A stretch of DNA of 64,000 nucleotides from an uncultured Clostridium sp. Its GTDB lineage: Bacteria > Bacillota > Clostridia > Clostridiales > Clostridiaceae. The DNA is taken from NCBI GenBank assembly GCA_900540255.1, contig UQFE01000013.1, forward strand, positions 8,389 through 72,388, written 5' to 3'. Below, in pieces: positions 8,420-17,361 of this stretch (its first letter is position 1; every line of letters starts with the position of its first letter). The translations under genes and the position numbers were made by a program. The notes beneath the pieces were generated by a model. That model searched no databases. It was not told the origin of the DNA and saw only the letters and a program-made list of their open reading frames with translations.

Positions 8420-8445
8420 TATAATCTCCCCCTATTAATATAATT

Positions 8446-8485
8446 AAAAATAATACATTACTATAAAAGCAATGTATTATTTTTA
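8446..8485 (-). terminator. Hairpin after the 92-residue precursor gene
   Basis: AAAAATAATACATT and AATGTATTATTTTT pair perfectly around an 11-base loop. On the minus strand it lies just past the stop of the precursor at 8502 and before the lipoprotein. Such hairpins often let a precursor gene be expressed more strongly than the genes after it. Confidence 0.7.
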
Positions 8486-8501
8486 ATTTTAGAAAATATT
8501 T

Positions 8502-8780
8502 TTATGATAATTTACACCCATTTGGATGAGCTGAATTCCAGTGCCCAATTAATCCCATTACAGCTCCAACTGGAGTAACATAAATATATCCTGATTCTGC
8601 TCCACAGCACCTACATTTATATCCAAACTTTCCAAAACATGCTTGATTTGCACTTCTATCAATAGATTTAGCATCAACTTTAGATCCATCATCTCCTAAA
8701 ACCCATCCATCATATTCCTCTTCATGAGTATATTCTACGTTTAATGATTTAATTGCAGGATTGTTCCAATTTTTTTTCAT
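8502..8780 (-). CDS. Candidate Cys/His-rich RiPP precursor, paeninodin-type leader
   Basis: This 92-residue peptide starts MKKNWNNPAIKSLNVEYT, the same leader type as the peptides starting at 5081 and 7635. I chose the ATG at 8780 because GAGGTG lies six bases upstream. After an acidic spacer (DGWVLGDDGSK) come Cys48, then C56-R-C-C59-G-A, a Gly-rich hydrophobic stretch GAVMGLIG, His80, His85, Cys89 and a terminal serine (GCKLS). The C-x-x-C ... H-x4-H-x3-C spacing could bind zinc or form disulfides. This differs from a lasso core, which is short with an acidic ring residue. I infer that B1, B2 and the kinase act on it. It could instead be a non-modified bacteriocin carrying the same leader. 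Confidence 0.75.
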   Translation of the reverse strand: MKKNWNNPAIKSLNVEYTHEEEYDGWVLGDDGSKVDAKSIDRSANQACFGKFGYKCRCCGAESGYIYVTPVGAVMGLIGHWNSAHPNGCKLS

Positions 8781-8876
8781 TATATTCACCTCTTTTTTAA
8801 ATTTTTTTAAACATTTTATAAATTCATCTCTAAATTTGTGCTGAAATTTAAGAATAAATAAATAAATAAATATGCT

Positions 8877-9029
8877 TTATAAAAATTTTACCTTATATGT
8901 AATATTAAGTAAATAATATATTTCTGTTACTTCTTTAAATAAATCATACTTCTTTATAGCTAATAATAAATAATAACCAATAGTAATACTAATTGTTAAT
9001 AAAAATATATAAAGATGGTCATTATTCAT
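8877..9029 (-). CDS. Small membrane protein, unknown function
   Basis: Fifty codons from an ATG at 9029 encode a peptide with one hydrophobic segment (YIFLLTISITIGYYLLLAI, about residues 7-25) and a charged tail starting KKYDLFKEVTE. The upstream site AGGAT is weak and close to the ATG. It lies just before the 92-residue precursor on the same strand, so it may be an immunity or export-related peptide, but nothing in the sequence proves expression. Confidence 0.35.
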   Translation of the reverse strand: MNNDHLYIFLLTISITIGYYLLLAIKKYDLFKEVTEIYYLLNITYKVKFL

Positions 9030-9442
9030 ATCCTATTATGAGATATATAATAATCATTATGAATTTGTAATATCAATAAATATAAATAGTTATTTTAATT
9101 TTAATAAATATTTAGAACTTAAAAATCTAAACCTAACTACCTTCATTGAAATATAACATGTCTAACCATCAATGCTAAACATATTTTCATATATTTTCAA
9201 GATTTAAATTCTTAATCCAAAATTTATTATCTTAAAATGGATTAAATATAAAAATTATCTACTTTTATGAATATAAAATTTTAATAATATATTAAATATT
9301 ATATTTACTTATAGTTATTGATGTATTTAGCATTATCAACTTTTCTATGTTATAACTTATTCTTAATTCCCCTATCTTTTTAAATATACTATTAATAAGT
9401 TATTTTTTCATAATTACTATTGTAATTATTCTATAAAATAAA
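9030..9442. other. AT-rich intergenic region, no gene seen
   Basis: About 400 bases with frequent stops in all frames. It probably holds the promoter of the 8502-9029 genes on the minus strand. No repeat or RNA structure was recognised. Confidence 0.5.
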
Positions 9443-9445
9443 AAA

Positions 9446-9488
9446 AGAGCCAATCCAGAATTCTAAATATTGAATTCTGAATAAGCTC
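9446..9488 (-). terminator. Terminator after the beta-helix gene
   Basis: On the minus strand GAGCTTATTCAGAATTC pairs with GAATTCTGGATTGGCTC and is followed by seven T residues. It closes the single-gene unit 9565-12495. Confidence 0.85.
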
Positions 9489-9564
9489 AAACTAAATCTT
9501 AAACTTTCATCATTTAATTTAACTTATACTACTATTTCCTAATTATATTTGATTTTATCAAATT

Positions 9565-12495
9565 TTAAAATATACTTTTTCCTACATTAATTAACTTAAT
9601 ATCAACTAATAATTCATCAAAATAATCTTGCTTAATTTCTAAAATTATCTCTTCCCCATTATATTCCTCAGGAATGACATAAGTAAATTTAGTACTTCCA
9701 TCAGGAAATTTGAAGGATTTTGGTGACCAAAAATATATACATATCTTTTTAAAATCATTTTTTCTATTAGCTGGAATAGTAATTATATGATCAATTATAT
9801 TTCCCCTAAAACAAATGGAGGCTGTATTCCTTGAGTGTACATTATTTTCAATCACAAAATTTGGTGATATAATAAAATTTGACTTAACATTTGAAGTTAT
9901 AGTTGCATTTTCAGTTAAAATTATATTTTCCCTGTATACTCTTGAAATAAAAAAATCATCCTTTGAGTATACCTCATAACACTCTCTATTTCCCCAATCT
10001 ATAGTTTTCTCTTTTATTATGGTATTATTATTACTACTTACAAACCCATAGTTTTTTGCTGGATAAACATAATTTCTGGTAGAATTTTTTCCAAAATCAA
10101 CAATTAAATTTCTACTTTTACTATCAGTATAATCTGCTGTTGGTTCTTCTAAATAAAATATACAGTCTTGGAATTGTCCATATATAGGACTCCATGCCCA
10201 TTTCCCTGAAGCTTCCCACTTATCAATAAATTCTCTTCTAAATCTAACTGTACAATTTTGAATAAGAGGAAATCTCGGATAACCTTGCATATGACTTTTA
10301 ATTCCATCTGTATATTGTAAATCTGAATTAATAATAGTAAATTGTCTTCCACCATAGTCATAGAAAAAATTTCTTAATATACAAGAATCTATAATTACTC
10401 TTCTAAAATATCCAAAGGTGCTTTTATTAGGTGTTCCATTATAATCTATTAAGCAATCTCTAATTATACAAGTTATAGGTTGCATTGATCCATATACATA
10501 AGTTTCTCCCTCATCTTCATTTTCCCTCATAGTAAATCCTGCATTATTACCAGTCTTAATTAGAAATACTCCATTAGAATTACCCTTTAAAACACAATTT
10601 TCCATTAGAAAATTTCCTTCTGTCATCCCATTAGCAACCCCATAACTATTTGCAATTAACTTTGAATTAGTAAGTCTTATTCTTCTAATTGCTGATGTCG
10701 CTTCCCATCCTGTAGTTAAATCTGATGCACTTTCATACTCAAAGTCTATACCTGCTCCTGGATTCCTATTTCCCCACCAACATTTAGTAATTTTATCTTT
10801 ACAAAAACCAGTATAAGAAAAATCACAATTATCAATTACTCCATCAGCACCAGCACTAAAAGTTAATCCTTGCCTCCCACAATAGTAAGCTCTACAATTT
10901 TTCATCGTTATATTTAGATTTCCTCTAGGATTATCATCATAAAAATTACTTACTGATCCACCTAATGCAAATCCATCTGATTCACATCCATAAGCTTCTA
11001 AATTCTCTAAATAAATATCTTTACACCCGTGAACACAAAATCCATCCCCCATATTTTCAGCTGTTCTAACTCCTGTATAAATACAATTATTTTCTGAATC
11101 GTGAATAACAGTTCCATTTTTTATTGTTACTTTATCACATCCTATTAATCCAATAAAAGTATATGGAAGTACTGAACACCTTGAACCACCAAAATTATAA
11201 TCAGATTTCAACTGCCACTTAGCAATCTCTTTAAATACTGAACCTTGAAAATCTATATTAATAAATCTTTTATTTTGTATATTTATCATACTTCTAGCAT
11301 CACCAATATGCTTTATACCAACTTCCGTCAATACAACGTTTAATGTATCTACTCCACTTCTTAATGCATGATTTATATAGGTTCCTGGTTCAAATTTTAA
11401 ATCCACTGAATCTTTATCAATAAAAAACTCTGATATTTTTATATAATTTAAAAAGTTATCATGTTCAACTTTTTTATTAGATACGTTCTCTTGTAACTTT
11501 CTATTTATAGTAATATATTTATTTTCATAATCTATCTCTTTAATTAATGCACAAAGCCATGAAAGTTCTGTTTTTCTAACATAACATCCATCTTCAATGG
11601 CTATACCTTGCCCTACTTCAAAATCTAAATTATACAAATCTTCAATATATATTTTATTACTGCCTTTACTACCACTACATATACTTGAAACCTCACTATA
11701 AGAACACCCAAACTCTGATGAATAGTAGGTTCTATCTTCTCCAAATAAAGTGTCATTAATTTCATTTAATAACTTCAAATTATCTTTAATATCATAAGTT
11801 TTTAATAAATTTTTATCACCATCGTAAGCTTCATCTATAATGATACACTGTGAATTTTCATCTAAAATTATAGTTTCATTTTTTAATTCTTCTACTTCTG
11901 GTATTGCTAATTCATAGTAAATATTAAACTTTTTATTCTCATGAGTTCTAAAATATTCTTTTAACTCCTCTGCATCTTTTGGAATTGAATCATTTTCAAA
12001 AAATGATAAATCTAAATGGACACATATAAGGTCTGGATATGCTACATTAATACCAACTTCTTTTTTGGTCCATAATGATATATTAGGATATTTACATAAT
12101 ATTTTTCCCTTATCCCTTATTGAACTTGGTAATCCCATTTTATTTAAATAAATCATAAACCAAAATTGATTATCAGAGCTACTAATATAATCTTTAGAAT
12201 AATTAACTCCTCGTCCCCCTGCAAAATAACAGTTTTCATCTACAGTGAAACTCTGAATTTTTTTTGTATATACTAAATTATCTAATGAGTCATATACACT
12301 ATCATCTATTTTATTTAAAACTGGAATATTGAAGTTATAATATTTATCATCAGATTTTATTCTAAACTTTCCATCTCTTGATATACTTTTATCACTTTTA
12401 TAGTCATTAATATTAATAATAGTATTTCCTTTAATAATTAAATTTCTTTTGTTTACTATAATACCTTGATTATTTTCATTAACTACTGAAGACAT
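9565..12495 (-). CDS. Large right-handed beta-helix protein with phage-tail-like N-terminus
   Basis: This 976-residue protein has a parallel beta-helix core at about residues 440-760: repeated rungs such as VTIKNGTVIHDSENNCIYTG, DIYLENLEAYGCESDGFALG, LNITMKNCRAYYCGRQGLTF and GVIDNCDFSYTGF. The segment FNIYYELAIPEVEELKNETI near residues 190-210 resembles a motif common in phage tail and baseplate proteins. There is no signal peptide, transmembrane helix or anchor. GGAGGAAG precedes the ATG and terminators flank both sides, so it is monocistronic. Beta-helix proteins of this kind often bind or cleave polysaccharides, and the capsule operon starts next door. The function is unknown; a polysaccharide lyase, a tailspike-derived protein or a toxin-like secreted protein are possible. 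Confidence 0.75.
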   Translation of the reverse strand: MSSVVNENNQGIIVNKRNLIIKGNTIININDYKSDKSISRDGKFRIKSDDKYYNFNIPVLNKIDDSVYDSLDNLVYTKKIQSFTVDENCYFAGGRGVNYSKDYISSSDNQFWFMIYLNKMGLPSSIRDKGKILCKYPNISLWTKKEVGINVAYPDLICVHLDLSFFENDSIPKDAEELKEYFRTHENKKFNIYYELAIPEVEELKNETIILDENSQCIIIDEAYDGDKNLLKTYDIKDNLKLLNEINDTLFGEDRTYYSSEFGCSYSEVSSICSGSKGSNKIYIEDLYNLDFEVGQGIAIEDGCYVRKTELSWLCALIKEIDYENKYITINRKLQENVSNKKVEHDNFLNYIKISEFFIDKDSVDLKFEPGTYINHALRSGVDTLNVVLTEVGIKHIGDARSMINIQNKRFINIDFQGSVFKEIAKWQLKSDYNFGGSRCSVLPYTFIGLIGCDKVTIKNGTVIHDSENNCIYTGVRTAENMGDGFCVHGCKDIYLENLEAYGCESDGFALGGSVSNFYDDNPRGNLNITMKNCRAYYCGRQGLTFSAGADGVIDNCDFSYTGFCKDKITKCWWGNRNPGAGIDFEYESASDLTTGWEATSAIRRIRLTNSKLIANSYGVANGMTEGNFLMENCVLKGNSNGVFLIKTGNNAGFTMRENEDEGETYVYGSMQPITCIIRDCLIDYNGTPNKSTFGYFRRVIIDSCILRNFFYDYGGRQFTIINSDLQYTDGIKSHMQGYPRFPLIQNCTVRFRREFIDKWEASGKWAWSPIYGQFQDCIFYLEEPTADYTDSKSRNLIVDFGKNSTRNYVYPAKNYGFVSSNNNTIIKEKTIDWGNRECYEVYSKDDFFISRVYRENIILTENATITSNVKSNFIISPNFVIENNVHSRNTASICFRGNIIDHIITIPANRKNDFKKICIYFWSPKSFKFPDGSTKFTYVIPEEYNGEEIILEIKQDYFDELLVDIKLINVGKSIF

Positions 12496-12707
12496 AACTA
12501 TATCTTCCTCCTAAAAATATAATATATTAAATTTTATTCTATTTATTTAAATTTGATATTACTTTTTATAATTAAAATTAATAATAGTATAAATTCTTAA
12601 CTTATTATTAACATAAGTATTATATATTAATTAACGTAAATGAAAATATTAATAAATCAACTACAATAACTAGTAACTACACTTTATCTCAAATATTTTA
12701 GCTCATA

Positions 12708-12752
12708 AAAAAATTAAGGTAGTAAGTATTTTTTGTTTTACTTACTACCTTA
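12708..12752 (-). terminator. Terminator at the end of the polysaccharide operon
   Basis: AAGGTAGTAAGTA and TACTTACTACCTT form a perfect stem, with a T run on the minus strand. It follows the nucleotidyltransferase stop at 12756 and marks the end of the long capsule transcript. The remaining 200 bases up to the beta-helix start are AT-rich promoter-like sequence. Confidence 0.85.
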
Positions 12753-12755
12753 TTA

Positions 12756-13985
12756 TTACAATTCTAATTTTTTTAATAGTTTACTTCTATTAGTTGATAC
12801 AGATATAGTTGAGAGTAACATTCCAACTTTATTTTTAGTATTATAATTCTTATTAAATAATCCCTCAATCAAATGATGAATCCATGCAATTGGTACTAAA
12901 ATTTTATACTTTTTAGCATAATTATATTTATTATTCATTTCGTTAGGTGGTGGAAATAATAATCTTATAAACCTTCCTATTATTCTAATATTACTACTTC
13001 CACTTTCTGTATCCTTATCAAAAGCTAATTCTCTTCCAAACATATTATCAGTATTTTTATTTCCAAAAACTCCAGCTTCAAAAATATCATCTATTACTAG
13101 ATTTATAGTTTTTTCATTTATATCATAAATAGAATTTAATTCTTTTGGAATCTCCATATTAAATAGTTTTTTACATACATTAAAAATAGCTGCTGTAAAT
13201 TTTTCCAACTTACATTTTTTTATTTTTTCATTAAAAAGAATCCAATCTATTTCTTTTCCTTTTTTTTCAACAACTAATACTAAATCACATAATTGTCTTA
13301 CTCCAAATCCCTTGTGAGAAAAATGTGATGCCATATGAACACAAAGATGAACTGCTAGGTCCTCCCATGATAATGATAAAGCCTCTGCTTCTCCAACCTT
13401 AACTGTCATAGCATTATCCCATAAACTATCTTCAAAAGATCTATCTCCTTTAAAAAAATCCTCATTTAATAATGTCCAATGGACTTCTATGCATGAATTT
13501 TCCTTATTAAATACTATATGAGCACCATGTTCATCTTCATGTTTTGTCTGTTTATAATTCATTTTAACTAAAATTTCACTTATCTTTTCTAAATCATCTT
13601 TATGAACAATTATATCTGCATCAGACATAGTTCTTAAATCTGGATTTGGATATAAATATCTAACTACAAGCCCCTTTAAAACTATAACTTCTATACTCTC
13701 TTCTTGTAATTCTTTCAGTATCTCAGCAGTTTGTTTTATATGTCTAACTTGATTAATTCCACTATAAAAAACTTGTTTTTTTAATGAATTCAGCCTTTCT
13801 TTATCTAAAGACTTTATTATAGAACTTCTATTTATTGAGGAATATATTAAAGATGTAACACTATGTTGTCTGGCTTCTTCTAACAATTCATCCCAATTTA
13901 CTATTTCATTCTCATCGAAATTAATCTTTCTACCATGAATAGCTGAATTTATCATTTCTATTAATTGTTTCTGTGTTTTGTTCAT
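12756..13985 (-). CDS. Nucleotidyltransferase family protein (NTP_transf_5 type)
   Basis: This protein of 409 residues has the NTP_transf_5 signature: an N-terminal helical part, then VIVLKGLVVRYLYPNPDLR and MSDADIIVHKDDLEKI around residues 98-132, in which SDADI supplies the paired acidic residues of a nucleotidyltransferase, and a helical domain holding EVHWTLLNE. Family members occur in exopolysaccharide loci and as accessory genes in paeninodin-type lasso clusters. Here it is the last gene of the capsule operon, 22 bases after the metallophosphoesterase, and the RiPP island begins 4 kb further on. The substrate is unknown; it could modify the polysaccharide or, less likely by position, the peptide. 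Confidence 0.75.
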   Translation of the reverse strand: MNKTQKQLIEMINSAIHGRKINFDENEIVNWDELLEEARQHSVTSLIYSSINRSSIIKSLDKERLNSLKKQVFYSGINQVRHIKQTAEILKELQEESIEVIVLKGLVVRYLYPNPDLRTMSDADIIVHKDDLEKISEILVKMNYKQTKHEDEHGAHIVFNKENSCIEVHWTLLNEDFFKGDRSFEDSLWDNAMTVKVGEAEALSLSWEDLAVHLCVHMASHFSHKGFGVRQLCDLVLVVEKKGKEIDWILFNEKIKKCKLEKFTAAIFNVCKKLFNMEIPKELNSIYDINEKTINLVIDDIFEAGVFGNKNTDNMFGRELAFDKDTESGSSNIRIIGRFIRLLFPPPNEMNNKYNYAKKYKILVPIAWIHHLIEGLFNKNYNTKNKVGMLLSTISVSTNRSKLLKKLEL

Positions 13986-14007
13986 AAATTACTCCCCCAA
14001 TAACCAT

Positions 14008-14880
14008 CTATTCTTTGTTTTTTAATATTAATACATCTATCTGTGGAATGTTAAACAATCTAAATCTTAAAATTTTATAATCCCCACTAGCACCTAATCC
14101 TCTGCTAATATATTGTTTATATCCTCCCCATTCAGTTAGACCACTAACTTCTTCTTGTTTTGGAAAAAATCTTGTTCCATAAGGATTTGTATTAGGTATA
14201 AATATAGCTCCTAAAAAAGGTATTCTATATTGTCCTCCATGATAATGTCCTGCTATTACTAAATCGTAATCTGGTAAATTTCCTACACTTACCTCTTCAT
14301 AATATCTTCTATCTCTAGGATAATGTGTAAGAACCATCTTTATATCTTCATCCCTTGTTTCTGGATATTGTTTTTCATAAGTTTCTTTATTTAGAAATTG
14401 TGATAATACTAACTTTTGTCCATTTCTTTCAATTACATAAGGTTTATCAAGTAATATACATCCCTTATTTATAAGTTGCTCCCCTATCTCTGTAACTTTA
14501 TTAGTAGTATCATCAATAGCTATTAATCCTACGTTACCATCTACATAAAAAATATTATTTTTATTATTTATTCCATCTAATAATTTAATAAACCCGTCAC
14601 TTTTTTCTATATCATTGTAGTCACTCATATCTCCAGTAATAACTAGAATATCATAATCTATTGAATTTATTTTATCTATTAAGTATTTTTGATCATTCAT
14701 AAATATTTTGTTATGAAGATCTGTTAATTGAAGTATTTTGAAATCTTGAAATTCTTCTGGTAAACTTTCTATTTCAACATTTGTATAAACTACTTCTACT
14801 ATATTATTTAATATCATATTATATATTACTATTACTAATATACTTAATAGTAGAAGTAATAATATTATCTTTTTTTTCAT
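14008..14880 (-). CDS. Membrane-anchored metallophosphoesterase, degenerate GNH motif
   Basis: This calcineurin-like phosphoesterase of the YkuE type has an N-terminal membrane anchor (KKIILLLLLLSILVIVIYNMI). Metal-binding motifs visible are LTDLHN, ITGDMSD, LTHYP and AGHYHGG. The expected GNHE/GNHD block reads VDGNVG, so the conserved His, which stabilises the transition state, is replaced by Val. I chose the ATG at 14880 because TGGAG precedes it; a start at 14895 would add five residues. It follows the flippase gene directly. It probably acts at the outer membrane face on a phosphate or phospholipid substrate, but the missing His makes its activity doubtful. Confidence 0.75.
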   Translation of the reverse strand: MKKKIILLLLLLSILVIVIYNMILNNIVEVVYTNVEIESLPEEFQDFKILQLTDLHNKIFMNDQKYLIDKINSIDYDILVITGDMSDYNDIEKSDGFIKLLDGINNKNNIFYVDGNVGLIAIDDTTNKVTEIGEQLINKGCILLDKPYVIERNGQKLVLSQFLNKETYEKQYPETRDEDIKMVLTHYPRDRRYYEEVSVGNLPDYDLVIAGHYHGGQYRIPFLGAIFIPNTNPYGTRFFPKQEEVSGLTEWGGYKQYISRGLGASGDYKILRFRLFNIPQIDVLILKNKE

Positions 14881-14895
14881 AATAAAATACTCCAT

Positions 14896-16440
14896 TTATA
14901 AATTATTAAATGCAACTTTTCCTTTAATTTTTATAATCATACTTTTTCCTATATCATATAAATATTTAAACTCTTCAGTTTTATAGAATAATAAAAAATA
15001 AATAACATTAGGTATTAAAACACATATTATCCCTTTATATACTAAACTAAATAATCCAGCTCCTAAAACTAAAATGTTACAAGCAAATGTTGTTATAGCT
15101 CCAACTATTATAGTTAATATTAAATATATACAATACTTTTTAAAATATTCTGCTACTGACATATTAAAAACTTTATTATATACTAATTTGGGTTGAACCC
15201 ATAGTGGAATGGATATAGTACTAATAGCAGTACCTATTAATATTCCTGCTAACCCCAAATACTTTGCCAAAATAATTGATACTGATAAATTAATAAAAGA
15301 CTCAATTAAAGGTATATACTTATCTTCTTTAAATATTCCCGCCTTAGTTTTAAATGTGTTTACACTACTTCTTAACCCAGTTAAGTAAAAATTGACAATA
15401 CTTATTACCAGAACTAGCTTATTTAATATCATATCTTTTCCAAAACACCATCCTATAAATGGTTCTAATAAATTATATAAAAATATTGCTGCAAATGAGT
15501 AAATCCAAAAATTAATTAAATATACTACTTTAAATATTTTATAACTTTTTTCTTTACTTTCAGTTGCTATTAAATTTCCTACACTTTGACTTATTCCCTC
15601 TAAAACTTGTTTAACAACGGTTGATAATTGATTAATTACTAGAGTATAATTTGAGTAAAATCCTACAGCTTGTATACTTACTAATGCTGATATTAAAATA
15701 TTATCAGTACCAAAAACACAATAAGATCCAATATTGTGTAAAAAAATTGCTTTAACATTAGTAATTAAATTTTCTTTTACTTGTTTTTCAACATAATATT
15801 TTTCTCTAGTATTAATATATGGATATTTATTATTAACAATTCTACCATTCCATATGTTTTGTACTACAAATATTCCTGCTTCAATTAATAGATATAAAAC
15901 ATAGTTCTTTGTATAATATAAAATTGCTATTTTAGATAATGTTGTTACTATATTAAATATAAGATTATATCTTGCTAATACATATCCCTTTTGATCAGCA
16001 TTTATTAAAGACCATCTATGTGCATTTAAATATGGAATCATATTTTTTGCTACAAATATAAAATAAATAAGTGTTAAATATGGAACACCTGTATAATCTC
16101 TCATTAATGATCCTAAGAAAGGATATAGGCATATACTTAAAAATAAAATTACTATTGCTAAAATACCATATAATTTTTTATATAATTGAACTAGTGCAAT
16201 TATTCTAGGTCTATCATCATCTGCTAAAGGTTTATATAAATTAAAAATAATACTTGTTCCAATACCACCTTCAACAAGACTTAGCATAGATATAACATTG
16301 GATAATAATCCATTTATACCCAGATATTCTGTACCTAAATTATCAATAAAAACTTTTCTTGATAAAAACCCTAAAACTGTAATTACTATTTGAGTTAAAA
16401 TATTTATGCCTATATTTCTTATTACATTCTTTGTCCTCAT
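14896..16440 (-). CDS. Polysaccharide flippase, Wzx type
   Basis: This 514-residue integral membrane protein of the MVF/MATE superfamily has about 12-14 hydrophobic segments. The N-terminus NIGINILTQIVITVLGFLSR and the following KVFIDNLGTEYLGINGLLSN are typical of Gram-positive Wzx transporters that move undecaprenyl-linked repeat units across the membrane. GAGGAAAT precedes the ATG. It is encoded after the glycosyltransferases and before the phosphoesterase. Together with the polymerase at 23271-24599 and CpsC, it defines a Wzx/Wzy-dependent pathway. Confidence 0.85.
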   Translation of the reverse strand: MRTKNVIRNIGINILTQIVITVLGFLSRKVFIDNLGTEYLGINGLLSNVISMLSLVEGGIGTSIIFNLYKPLADDDRPRIIALVQLYKKLYGILAIVILFLSICLYPFLGSLMRDYTGVPYLTLIYFIFVAKNMIPYLNAHRWSLINADQKGYVLARYNLIFNIVTTLSKIAILYYTKNYVLYLLIEAGIFVVQNIWNGRIVNNKYPYINTREKYYVEKQVKENLITNVKAIFLHNIGSYCVFGTDNILISALVSIQAVGFYSNYTLVINQLSTVVKQVLEGISQSVGNLIATESKEKSYKIFKVVYLINFWIYSFAAIFLYNLLEPFIGWCFGKDMILNKLVLVISIVNFYLTGLRSSVNTFKTKAGIFKEDKYIPLIESFINLSVSIILAKYLGLAGILIGTAISTISIPLWVQPKLVYNKVFNMSVAEYFKKYCIYLILTIIVGAITTFACNILVLGAGLFSLVYKGIICVLIPNVIYFLLFYKTEEFKYLYDIGKSMIIKIKGKVAFNNL

Positions 16441-16495
16441 ATTTATTTCCTCACACCATATTTTCTATTATCATAAGATAAATCACCATTTATTA

Positions 16496-17356
16496 TTATA
16501 ATATTAGTTTTATAATCTCTTTATTATAAGAACCATCATTTTCATTACTTATATTAATATCTCCCGTTCCTTCATTTACATATTTATTTTTTAACTTAAC
16601 TTTTTCAGTAACTTTTTGTAAAAACCATTCATATTCAATATCAATATGACCTACATCAATAGCTTGATATCCTAACTTATTTAAATCATATGCTAATACC
16701 GTAGCTGTAGGTCCTAAAGCTATTAAAATTAACTTATCTTTAGAAATAGTTTTTGCTTCATCTAAAATATAATTATATTTATTAAAGGCATTTTTAGCAG
16801 GACATATAATTCTTTTTATTGATTTTATATTATTGAATAAATCATTACCTACTCCTAATCTAGTTTGTTCTCCTTCAATAATTACAACATCCCTGTTATC
16901 CCAAATCTCTTTTAAATTATTAAATAAATTTTCACTTTCCTTTTTATCTTTTAAATCTATATATGGTCTAGTAATCTGAGTATCTCCATAAGTTCTATTT
17001 TTATTTATATATTTAAACCACCATATTCTTGAATCCTGTAAATGATTATCCCAATACTTTTTACACTTTTCCGTACACCAATTTGTATCATTCAACATGC
17101 TTGGTATACAAATTAATATATCTTTATCATTACTCTTTAATATCTCCTTTAATCTTTTTGATAGTTCAATATTTTTCTCCTGAAACCCGATTTCAGTATT
17201 ATTAATTATAAATAATTCTCCATCACCAAATCTAGCTACAGATAGTTTATTCTTTTTTATTAAATTAATAGTTTCATATCTATTTAAAATTTTAAATTTA
17301 TAAACTTTTTTTAAAATATTATTACTAATTCTAAAAATTACTTGTTTTATCTTCAT
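16496..17356 (-). CDS. Glycosyltransferase, GT-D fold (SP_1767/DUF1792 family)
   Basis: This 286-residue protein contains the family hallmark SVARFGDGELFII at about residues 37-50. A second conserved part reads VVIIEGEQTRLGVGNDLFNN near 158-177, followed by a Rossmann-like segment KLILIALGPTATVLAYDL. GT-D enzymes transfer glucose or related sugars in streptococcal adhesin and capsule glycosylation. A short AGGT site precedes the ATG. The acceptor is probably the growing lipid-linked repeat unit. Confidence 0.8.
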   Translation of the reverse strand: MKIKQVIFRISNNILKKVYKFKILNRYETINLIKKNKLSVARFGDGELFIINNTEIGFQEKNIELSKRLKEILKSNDKDILICIPSMLNDTNWCTEKCKKYWDNHLQDSRIWWFKYINKNRTYGDTQITRPYIDLKDKKESENLFNNLKEIWDNRDVVIIEGEQTRLGVGNDLFNNIKSIKRIICPAKNAFNKYNYILDEAKTISKDKLILIALGPTATVLAYDLNKLGYQAIDVGHIDIEYEWFLQKVTEKVKLKNKYVNEGTGDINISNENDGSYNKEIIKLIL

Positions 17357-17361
17357 AAATC

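Noticed and set aside
4932..8780. Calling this a standard lasso peptide cluster
   Set aside because: No asparagine-synthase-like cyclase is encoded in the window, and the candidate cores lack a short Gly-first ring with an acidic residue at position 7-9.
10149..10361. Second minus-strand frame inside the beta-helix gene
   Set aside because: It is a frame-shifted shadow of the 976-residue protein.
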